From NCBI GenBank assembly GCA_903882875.1, contig CAIRYQ010000111.1, positions 34,427 to 98,426 of the forward strand: a stretch of 64,000 bases of DNA. The letters run 5' to 3'. Numbering within the stretch: the first letter of the stretch is position 1; each line of letters opens with the position of its first letter. The notes below the pieces were generated by a model. The model was given only the letters and a program-made list of their open reading frames with translations. It was not told the origin of the DNA and made no database searches. The stretch is from an uncultured Spartobacteria bacterium. Lineage in GTDB: Bacteria; Verrucomicrobiota; Verrucomicrobiia; Chthoniobacterales; Chthoniobacteraceae. Positions 57,230-64,000 of this stretch are shown piece after piece. A program made the position numbers and the translations under genes.

Positions 57230-57345
57230 TGAACGCATTGCGCTCCATCTTCAGGCGATTGATGGCGTGGTGCGGCATTGCAAGCCGTCCCCATGCGGAG
57301 CAATTGGAGTTGCCGCTGCATACTACCAAACGACGGGACCGATGA
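57229..57345 (+). CDS. 38-residue bridging ORF with a clamp-binding-like motif
   Basis: MNALRSIFRRLMAWCGIASR followed by PHAEQLELPLHTTKRRDR. Its ATG shares a base with the lexA stop (TGATG) and its TGA overlaps the polymerase start (ATGA), so it fills the whole 112-nt gap and would couple translation of the two. The N-terminus is an amphipathic, basic helix; QLELPL at 25-30 resembles the beta-clamp-binding hexapeptide (QL-x-LPL). It may be a real peptide or a coupling leader. Absent from standard annotation because of its size. Confidence 0.5.
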   Translation: MNALRSIFRRLMAWCGIASRPHAEQLELPLHTTKRRDR

Positions 57346-60300
57346 TCGTCCACCTCGATGCCGACGCATTTTTTGCGTCCGTCGAGCAGGCCGCTGACCC
57401 GAAGCTGAGGGGAAAGCCGGTGGCGGTCGGCGGCGACAGGCGCGGCATTATCGCCTCGGCGAGCTACGAGGCGCGCAAGCTCGGCATTTACACCCCGATG
57501 CCCACTGCGCGGGCGCGGAAGCTCTGCCCGCGGCTCATCGTGCTGCCGGGGGACTTCGAGAAGTATGAGCAGTTCTCCCGGTTCATGTTTTCCTACGCCT
57601 ACGATTTCACACCCGAGGTGGAGGTCGCATCCATTGACGAGGGATATTTCGATTTGCGCGGGCATCACAAACACACGCCGCGTGAGGTCGCGGAGATCAT
57701 CCGGCGGGCGATCCGGCAGAGCCTCAAGATCACCGTCTCCGAGGGCATTGCCTCGAACAAGCTCATCTCGCAGGTGGCGTCCAAGCTGCGCAAACCCGCG
57801 TGCTTTCTGGAAGTGCAGGACGGCGATGAACGGAGCTTCCTTGCACCCCTGCCGAACAAATGGTTGCCGGGTGTCGGGCCGAAACTCGCAGGCACGCTGA
57901 ATACCGCCGGACTCGCCATCATTGAACAAATCGCCTGCACGCCCGCTGACATGCTCGCGCTGCTCGTGGGTAGCTACGCACCGCAGCTCCGCGCCTTTGC
58001 AAATGGGGTGGATGAACGTCCCGTGGTGCGCGAGCCATCGGATGCAAAGAGCTACGGTGAGCAGGACACATTTGCCGAGGACGTGACCGATGAGGTTTTC
58101 ATTCTCGCAAAGCTCCGCAGCATTGCGGATCGGCTTGCGGCAAAGGTGCGTGAGGACGGGAAGAGCTTCCGCACGGTGACGCTCAAGCTCCGCTACAACG
58201 ACATGCAGGACGTGACCCGGAGCGTGAGCCTTGGGGAGCCTGCGGATCTCGAACAGGACATTTACCCGTTGCTGCCAATGCTGGTTCGCAAGGCATGGGA
58301 TCGCCGTGTGAGCATCCGCATGGTGTCACTGCGCCTCTCGGGAATTTACGGCGGAATTTTCCGCAGCGAGCTGGCGCTAGATGAACAGAGCCGCAAACGG
58401 GAAAACGAACAGCGGCTCGCCAAGGTCATTGACGGTCTGCGTGGAGAACACTCGATCATGCGCGGCCATGATCTGTGGCTGAAGCAGAACAGCGACAAGC
58501 CGCGTTCAGACATGGCGCGGGCGACTTCACGCAAGGCCAGCGTGCCGGTGACGGCCCGTGTGCGTGATTACGTCCCGCTCAACGTCAAAAGCCATTACAG
58601 CTTCCTCGACTCGGCGCTTTCGATTTCGGCGATCATCGAAGCTGCAAAGGAAACCGGTGCGAAAGCCCTCGCCATTACTGATCCCAATTTGCACGGCGCC
58701 GTCGAATTCTTCACCGTCGCACGCGACGCCGGGATCAAACCCATCATTGGTGCGGAGATCCTCAGCGATGGTCGCCCGCAAAATCTCTACGTCGAGAATG
58801 CCCGCGGGTACGCCAACCTCTGCCACCTGCTGTCCGTTCCCATCGTCACCGGTGAATTGCTGACTGCACACAGCGAAGGGCTGATTGCTGCCAGTGCCGA
58901 GCAAGTTGCCCTCCCGGAAATCCGTTATCGCTCCCCTGCCGACCGTCAGAAGTTTGCGATCATCCAAAGCATTCGCACGCTCACGCGACTGCATGAACCG
59001 CATCCCGATAAACGCCGGGATGAATTGGACTGGCTCACGCCGGCTGAAGTTGGTGCGCGATGGGGTGACGACGCCATGCGCGCCACTCACGAGATCGCGG
59101 AACGATGCACTTTCGCTTTCGAGTTTGGCCGGCTCCGTTTTCCACGGTTCACACCGGACGATGGTTCCACCGCACACATGTTTCTTGAACGGCTCGCATT
59201 TGAGGGGCTGAGACAGCGCTACGGGGAAAATGCGCAGCGCCACGAAGCACAACTGCGCGAGGAGCTGGGCATCATCGCGGAGGTCGGTTACGAGGAATAC
59301 TTCCTCACGACTTGGGGCATTTTGCAGGAGTGCCGGCGTCGCGGCATTGCGTGGATCACACGGGGGAGCGCGGCGGATTCACTGGTCTGCTACTGCCTTG
59401 GGATCTCGGGTGTCTGTCCCATCCGCTTCGAGCTGTATTTCCGGCGCTTCCTCAATCGCGAGCGCATGGCGCTGAACAAGCTGCCGGACATCGACATTGA
59501 TTTCGCCCACGACCGGAAAGACGACGTGGTGGATTTAATTTTCGAGCACTACGGGCCGCATCACGCTGCCGTGGTCGGAGGCTTCAACACCTATCAGGGT
59601 CGTTCCGCCGTGGCGGACATCGCCAAGGTGCTCGGTGCTTCCGAATTTCAAATCCGGCGTCTCACCGAACACATCCCGCACACGACCGCAGCGCATATTG
59701 CCGAGGCCGTGGCCGGGAGACAGGAATGCCGGGAATCCCCATGGGGTGAGGAGCCCTACAAGACGGCGCTGGAAATGGCGGCGTTCCTCGATGGGTTTCC
59801 ACGTCATGCGAAGATGCATCCGTGCGGCATCGTGCTTTCGCGGGATCCGATTGCATCGCTGACGCCCACATTCACGAGCGCGAAGGGCTATCCCACCACG
59901 CATTTCGACATGGATGCTGTGGAAGACGTTGGCCTGGTGAAAATGGATATTCTGGCGCAAGGCGGTTTGGCCGTAATCCGCGACAGCCTTCAACTGCTTT
60001 CCGAAAAAGGCATCACGCCCGATTTGGAAAACCTCCAGCCGTGGGAGGACGCGGAGATTTGGAAAATGATCGCGTCGGGCAACGCCCGTGGCGTTCATCA
60101 CATTGAGAGCCCTGCCATGATCTCACTGGCCCGCATGTGCAACGTACGGGACATCGACTGTCTCATTGCCATCGTCTCCGTCATTCGACCGGGAGCTGCC
60201 AACGGTTCAAAGAAGACGCAGTTCGCACGAAGGGCACAGGGGCTTGAGCCGGTGGACTACACGCATTCGAGCCTTGAGCCGGCGCTGCGTTCCACCTTCG

Positions 60301-61439
60301 GCGTCATCGCCTACGAGGAACACATTCTCCAAATCTGCGACGCCTTCGCCGGCCTTCCGGCGGGACGTGCCGACATGCTTCGCCGGGCGCTGGTGAAACA
60401 GAAGGTCGCGGTCATCGAGGAGATCGGGCGTGAGTTCATCGAATCCGCCCGGGGAATTGGCCGCACTGAACCGGACATCGTGAACGTGTGGAATCTCGTC
60501 GCCGGTTTCCAAGGCTACGCATTCTGCCGTGCCCACAGCACGGCCTACGGAGTCGAGGCGTATCAGGGTGCGTGGCTGAAGCGTTATCACCCGGCCGAGT
60601 TTCTGGCGTGCGTGCTCAGCAACGGGAAGGGCTTCTACTCGACGCTCGCCTACACGCTGGAATGCCGGCGACTCGGCATTGTTTTTTTCCCTCCTGACGT
60701 GAATGCTTCGCGGTGGAATTTCACGCCGGAGGCCGATGCCATCCGGGTGCCGCTGCGTGTCATCAAGGATTTCACGACCGCCACGCTGGAACGCTACCGG
60801 CGAGAGCGGGATCGCCGTTCGTTTGAATCCCTGCGGGACTTTTACGACCGCGTGAATCCCACCGCGGCCGAACTGCTCAACTTGATCCGCGTTGGTGCAT
60901 TCGACGGATTCGGGGAGCCGCGCACCGCGCAATTCTGGCACCTGCAATACCTCGCTCAGTGGCCGAAATCTCAAGGGTATCTTTTCCAGAGCGACGAGTC
61001 TTCTCCGCTGCCTGAAATTCCTCTCACGGAGCCGGACGGCACCCAGCGTCTCCGAGATGAAATGGAATTGCTCGGGTTCACCGTGAGTGGTCATCCGCTC
61101 GATCAATTCCCCGGCATCCCGTGGGAGACGTATTGCCCGATTCGTGATCTCGCCAATTACGCCGGGCAGCGTGTCACGACCTGCGGGCTCATCATTGCCG
61201 ATCGCTCGCATCATCAGGTCTCAGGCGACCGGATGAAGTTCATCACGATCTGCGATCACACCGGCATCATCGAGTGTGAGATTTTCGCGGCGACCTACCG
61301 GCGCTTCGGTCTGGCGACGGTTCAATTCGCAGTGGTCGAGGTTGAGGGGATGGTCACCGCCTTCGACAACGGTTTGGGCTGCACACTCGACGTGCAGCGC
61401 GTGGGAAAACCGCGCGGCTGGCGGGTGCCATCACGCTGA
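57342..61439 (+). CDS. Fused Y-family (DinB) and C-family (DnaE-type) DNA polymerase
   Basis: 1365 residues in one uninterrupted frame. Residues 1-375 are a Pol IV: DADAFFASVE (Asp6, Asp8), SIDEGYFDL (Asp99, Glu100), the HhH LPGVGPKLAGTLN, and a little-finger domain to SLRLSGIYGG. A linker follows (about 376-408). Residues 409-1365 are a DnaE: PHP domain (YVPLNVKSHYSFLDSALSIS) lacking the usual H-x-H, palm with TRGSAADSLV, PDIDIDF (Asp718, Asp720) and VGLVKMDIL (Asp869), fingers, HhH (VNPTAAELLNLIRVGAFDGF), QGYLF clamp-type motif at about 1235, and a C-terminal OB fold. No tau-binding domain, as in DnaE2. Start ATG 57342; the frame opens at 57267. Confidence 0.93.
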   Translation: MIVHLDADAFFASVEQAADPKLRGKPVAVGGDRRGIIASASYEARKLGIYTPMPTARARKLCPRLIVLPGDFEKYEQFSRFMFSYAYDFTPEVEVASIDEGYFDLRGHHKHTPREVAEIIRRAIRQSLKITVSEGIASNKLISQVASKLRKPACFLEVQDGDERSFLAPLPNKWLPGVGPKLAGTLNTAGLAIIEQIACTPADMLALLVGSYAPQLRAFANGVDERPVVREPSDAKSYGEQDTFAEDVTDEVFILAKLRSIADRLAAKVREDGKSFRTVTLKLRYNDMQDVTRSVSLGEPADLEQDIYPLLPMLVRKAWDRRVSIRMVSLRLSGIYGGIFRSELALDEQSRKRENEQRLAKVIDGLRGEHSIMRGHDLWLKQNSDKPRSDMARATSRKASVPVTARVRDYVPLNVKSHYSFLDSALSISAIIEAAKETGAKALAITDPNLHGAVEFFTVARDAGIKPIIGAEILSDGRPQNLYVENARGYANLCHLLSVPIVTGELLTAHSEGLIAASAEQVALPEIRYRSPADRQKFAIIQSIRTLTRLHEPHPDKRRDELDWLTPAEVGARWGDDAMRATHEIAERCTFAFEFGRLRFPRFTPDDGSTAHMFLERLAFEGLRQRYGENAQRHEAQLREELGIIAEVGYEEYFLTTWGILQECRRRGIAWITRGSAADSLVCYCLGISGVCPIRFELYFRRFLNRERMALNKLPDIDIDFAHDRKDDVVDLIFEHYGPHHAAVVGGFNTYQGRSAVADIAKVLGASEFQIRRLTEHIPHTTAAHIAEAVAGRQECRESPWGEEPYKTALEMAAFLDGFPRHAKMHPCGIVLSRDPIASLTPTFTSAKGYPTTHFDMDAVEDVGLVKMDILAQGGLAVIRDSLQLLSEKGITPDLENLQPWEDAEIWKMIASGNARGVHHIESPAMISLARMCNVRDIDCLIAIVSVIRPGAANGSKKTQFARRAQGLEPVDYTHSSLEPALRSTFGVIAYEEHILQICDAFAGLPAGRADMLRRALVKQKVAVIEEIGREFIESARGIGRTEPDIVNVWNLVAGFQGYAFCRAHSTAYGVEAYQGAWLKRYHPAEFLACVLSNGKGFYSTLAYTLECRRLGIVFFPPDVNASRWNFTPEADAIRVPLRVIKDFTTATLERYRRERDRRSFESLRDFYDRVNPTAAELLNLIRVGAFDGFGEPRTAQFWHLQYLAQWPKSQGYLFQSDESSPLPEIPLTEPDGTQRLRDEMELLGFTVSGHPLDQFPGIPWETYCPIRDLANYAGQRVTTCGLIIADRSHHQVSGDRMKFITICDHTGIIECEIFAATYRRFGLATVQFAVVEVEGMVTAFDNGLGCTLDVQRVGKPRGWRVPSR

Positions 61440-61513
61440 GATGACTGCCTCGGTGCATTCATCGGCCTCGCATAGAAATAACGTCCCCTCCAAAAACCTC
61501 GGCCCCCACTCGG

Positions 61514-61531
61514 CGGCGCCTTGCTGCGCCG
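61514..61531 (+). terminator. Weak hairpin after the polymerase gene
   Basis: CGGCGC-CTTGCT-GCGCCG, a perfect 6-bp stem 75 nt after the stop, followed by TTGTGTGG rather than a T run. Rho-independent termination is doubtful. Confidence 0.3.
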
Positions 61532-61590
61532 TTGTGTGGAAAGAATGAGGCTGACCACCTTGCTGTCACGAACGAACGCGATGCCCGAGC

Positions 61591-62397
61591 CTACTTTTGC
61601 ACGCTGAACACGATCACCGAATCGAGAACCGCTGCAGCAGTCTTGGCACCCAACGGCAGCCCCGGTCCTGCGACCTGATAGTAGCCGCTCATATTGCCCG
61701 TGTCCTTGCCCTCTGCGTTGATGACATTGAAGCCTTTGTCGAGCATGGTGAGTGAGACGGCCTTTTTCTGCTGCTGTGTATCCGGCCGCAGGAGGGGATT
61801 GTGGATCGAGAAATCGCGCAATCCCGGACCGGCATTCACGACGGTCACCCAATGGCCGCCGTGCCGGTTGAAGCCGTTTTCCTCCTTGCGGTACCAGCCC
61901 ACGTTGAACACTTCGACGCAATCCGGGTCAGCCGCAGCTGCACGGAGCCATTCCAGCACCGGCTTTTTGCCCACGGAGCAAGCCCTGTTCACCTCGCTGA
62001 GTCCGCGCCATGTGGCGACTTCCAGCCGTTTCATGCGAAAGCCGTTTGCCTCCACATAACGGCGAAGGCCGGTGATGATTTTGTCCGGACTGGTTCCGTT
62101 CTTGGGGTCGGTGTCCATCTCATGCGCCAGTTTCTCGATGAGCGCGATTTGATGATCATGTCCGGTGCCGGGAACCAGTCCCTTCATGCCCCGCGCCTGC
62201 GCCAGATAGATCAGGCCGTTCGAGATTGCCGTGGGAGCGCAGTAGTTGCTTCCCCCGTCCACAAACCCAGCCGCCTTATCCTGCTGCCAGAAGCAGGGCG
62301 TTTCCTCGGCCTTCTTGTCTGAACTCTCAACGCCAAAGCCGCACACCGCAAGAATCGCCAACAGGCCGGGTGCGAGACAGAACGTGAAACGCTTCAT
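61591..62397 (-). CDS. Secreted C39-like cysteine peptidase domain protein
   Basis: 268 residues. Signal peptide (MKRFTFCLAPGLLAILAVC), then a papain-like arrangement: CAPTAISNGLIYLAQARG with the Cys, GGHWVTVVNAGPGL with the His, and FSIHNPLLRPD with Asn. The C39_2 family in PVC bacteria has this layout; substrate unknown. ATG 62397 chosen because the upstream 100 residues of the open frame are noncoding in character. Confidence 0.75.
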   Translation of the reverse strand: MKRFTFCLAPGLLAILAVCGFGVESSDKKAEETPCFWQQDKAAGFVDGGSNYCAPTAISNGLIYLAQARGMKGLVPGTGHDHQIALIEKLAHEMDTDPKNGTSPDKIITGLRRYVEANGFRMKRLEVATWRGLSEVNRACSVGKKPVLEWLRAAAADPDCVEVFNVGWYRKEENGFNRHGGHWVTVVNAGPGLRDFSIHNPLLRPDTQQQKKAVSLTMLDKGFNVINAEGKDTGNMSGYYQVAGPGLPLGAKTAAAVLDSVIVFSVQK

Positions 62398-62667
62398 TCC
62401 GCGCTCGGCGACGAGGCGGTCCTCTATGCGTTTGGAGGCATCCGGACGCCCGGCGGATGAATGGGAACCGGATTGGAAGGGCTGCGGACTGCCGGCGGCG
62501 TGTGCGGTTGGCATGTGCATGGTGCCTACCCAAAGTCCCCGGACCCGCCAAGACCGAACGGTGCTCGATGCACTTCGGTGACAGGGATGTCGCCAGCCTA
62601 TACTTGGTGACGGCATCCGAGACTCTTCATTCTTGGCGGCGATGACCGGGGCTGCTATTGCCGAATC

Positions 62668-63273
62668 ATGTATAGCACAACCATGCCCGCCTCCTCGCTC
62701 AAACCCCACACCCTTGACTCCATCCGGGGCTTTGGCGGCTCACGCGTCGCCTCCCGCAAAACCCCAATCACAGTGCTGCGCTCCCTGCTTTGCCTGATCC
62801 TGATGGCCGCCCTGAGCACCACTGGCTTCGCCGAAGAAAAACAACTGTGGGCCAAGAGCATCATCGGCAAAAAGGCACCGGCATTTGTCGTGGAAAAATG
62901 GCTCGGATCAGAACCGAAGCGCGAAGGCAAGTGGGTCCTGATCGACTTTTGGGCGACGTGGTGCCCACCGTGCCGCAAGGCGGTCGGCCACCTGAATGAA
63001 TTTCACAGCAAGTTCGGCGACAAGCTCGTGGTGATCGGTGTTTCGGACGAAAAAGAGGAGGTGGTCCGAAAGCTGACCGCGCCGAAAATCGAGTATGCCA
63101 GCGCGATCGACACGCAGGGGCGCATGAAGAAGGAACTCGCGGTGACGGGCATCCCGCACGTGATCATCGTGGACCCGCAGGGGATCGTCCGCTGGGAAGG
63201 ATTCCCGTTCCTGAACGAGCACGAGCTGACCGAGAAGGTGATCGCGGACCTGCTGGCAGGCAGCCCGAAGTAA
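62668..63273 (+). CDS. Exported thioredoxin-like protein (TlpA/ResA type)
   Basis: 201 residues. A positively charged start, one membrane or signal segment (LRSLLCLILMAALSTTGFAE), then a thioredoxin fold with the WCPPC active site in IDFWATWCPPCRKA, and the cis-Pro strand TGIPHVIIVDPQG. It should reduce or isomerise disulfides in the periplasm. ATG 62668 or 62683. Confidence 0.92.
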   Translation: MYSTTMPASSLKPHTLDSIRGFGGSRVASRKTPITVLRSLLCLILMAALSTTGFAEEKQLWAKSIIGKKAPAFVVEKWLGSEPKREGKWVLIDFWATWCPPCRKAVGHLNEFHSKFGDKLVVIGVSDEKEEVVRKLTAPKIEYASAIDTQGRMKKELAVTGIPHVIIVDPQGIVRWEGFPFLNEHELTEKVIADLLAGSPK

Positions 63274-63447
63274 TCGCTGCCGTGCCCTTGGGCGGCTCCG
63301 CGGGTCCCCGTGGGTGCATCACCAGAGCGATGCCCGGTGAAGGCGGTTTCGCTTGGCGGCAGGTCTTGACGCCTCTACGAGGAGACATGCCCTCGTTCCC
63401 CAAGACAGGAAGACCCCCATGCCGGTAGCGACTGTCACTCTTCTGAT

Positions 63448-63864
63448 ATGATCGCGCCTGACTCTCCGAATCTGTTCAACGCGCTTTTCGCGTTTCATCC
63501 CCGCGAGGGTTACACGCCGCGTGAAAACTTCCTCTCGGAGGCATTCGCCCACGTACTACGCACTGTGAATGGCGCCTGCGAAGCATGGGTATCCAAACTC
63601 ATTGGCTCGCCGACGCCGCTGCTAACTTCGCGAATCCTCACGCGCTGTTCGGAGGATGGGGTCTTCCCCGATTTGAAAATCGAAGCCGCTGCCGCATCCG
63701 GTGAGGGCTTGACGATTTACGCGGAGCATAAATGGGATTCGCCGTGTAACGAACAGCAGCTCCAGAATTACGCGGACATCGCCAAGAAATCCAGGGGCAC
63801 CCCGTACTTGGTCTTTGTAGGAGCCCGACTTGATCAAGTGGGTGCAGCGAAGACCGCTAAGTGA
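63448..63864 (+). pseudogene. Nuclease-like protein truncated by an insertion sequence
   Basis: 138 residues remain (from MIAPDSPNLFNALFAFHPRE). FPDLKIEAAAASGEGLTIYA then EHKWDSPCNEQQLQNYADIA has the D-(x)n-E-x-K arrangement of the PD-(D/E)XK superfamily, as in restriction-type or DUF4268-like nucleases. The frame ends at 63864 two codons after the putative IS junction, so the stop comes from the IS. The start codon ATG 63448 is preceded by a normal promoterless gap. Confidence 0.6.
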
Positions 63865-64000
63865 CTGTCTAAAAAATGCTGCATTCCAGTGATTTTAGTC
63901 CTTGTACTTTTTGGAGAGGTAGTGTGGAAGGCTTGGGATGCCGACCAAAGAACCCTATCCCAGTGATCTCACCGATGCCGAATGGAAGCTTTTGGAGCCG
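63857..64000 (+). mobile_element. Left end of an IS5-type insertion sequence
   Basis: A noncoding leader from the sequence GTGACTGTCTAAAAAATG on, then the transposase start. It is inserted next to CTAA, compatible with IS5-family target preference. The right end lies outside the window, so terminal repeats cannot be compared. Confidence 0.6.
63938..64000 (+). CDS. IS5-family transposase, N-terminal fragment
   Basis: MPTKEPYPSDLTDAEWKLLE and on, cut by the window edge. The YPSDLTDAEW sequence is the N-terminal signature of many IS5-family (ISL2/IS427-type) transposases. Confidence 0.85.
   Translation, partial: MPTKEPYPSDLTDAEWKLLEP

Overview
The window looks like a chromosomal piece from a high-GC bacterium of the Verrucomicrobiota or a close PVC relative. 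This is an inference from gene content: a long Bat-type operon (MoxR, DUF58, VWA and TPR proteins), a SWIB-domain protein, a UVR-motif protein, prenyltransferase-repeat and CAP proteins, and many small secreted proteins. No rRNA or other taxonomic marker is present.

Layout. (1) 1-12.1 kb is ordinary chromosome, mostly minus strand: transketolase, a secreted alpha/beta hydrolase, a peptide-type ABC importer (binding lipoprotein and two permeases, no ATPase), a UVR-motif protein, a CAP protein, a fatty-acid-hydroxylase-like membrane protein, ribulose-phosphate 3-epimerase and a small lipoprotein. (2) 12.2-14 kb holds a metallo-beta-lactamase-fold/receiver/GAF protein broken by a one-base frameshift in a homopolymer. 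(3) 14.2-22.2 kb is a tightly overlapping operon moxR, DUF58, DUF4381-like, batA, batB, batC, batD, batE. (4) 22.2-27.3 kb has a Tat-exported terpene-cyclase-fold protein, an outer-membrane protein and a histidine kinase/NtrC-type regulator pair. (5) 27.4-about 40.7 kb is an integrated element next to an initiator tRNA gene: tyrosine recombinase, a roughly 1010-residue protein of unknown family, a small HTH protein, small orphan ORFs, a primase-like protein, a DUF3987-type ATPase and a second related protein, 9-bp iteron-like repeats, an AraC-type regulator and a decayed tail. (6) 40.7-53 kb is a lower-GC region of small stress-associated genes: CsbD (two copies), lmo0937-like membrane peptides (two copies), a cystatin-like inhibitor, dodecin, universal stress protein, two DUF2934 proteins, glutathionyl-hydroquinone-reductase-like GST, P-II, SWIB and EF-hand proteins. 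It contains a chimeric duplication and two copies of a 66-nt element that folds as a tRNA-like cloverleaf. (7) 53-63.3 kb is core-like again: pyruvate kinase, VOC protein, ADP-ribosylglycohydrolase, then an SOS mutagenesis operon, a C39-like secreted protease and a thioredoxin-like protein. (8) The right edge has a nuclease-like gene cut off by the start of an IS5-type insertion sequence.

The most notable system is the SOS operon at 56.6-61.4 kb. A palindrome (AGTGTA-N6-TACACT) over the probable lexA promoter is followed by lexA. A 38-codon ORF carrying a sliding-clamp-binding-like motif (QLELPL) overlaps the lexA stop and the next start codon. Then comes one 1365-residue reading frame that fuses a complete Y-family (DinB/Pol IV) polymerase to a complete C-family (DnaE-type) polymerase. 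Both keep their catalytic carboxylates, while the PHP domain has lost its first metal-binding histidines and the DinB tail has lost its usual clamp motif. This resembles a condensed version of the lexA-imuA-imuB-dnaE2 mutagenesis cassette, with both polymerases in one chain.
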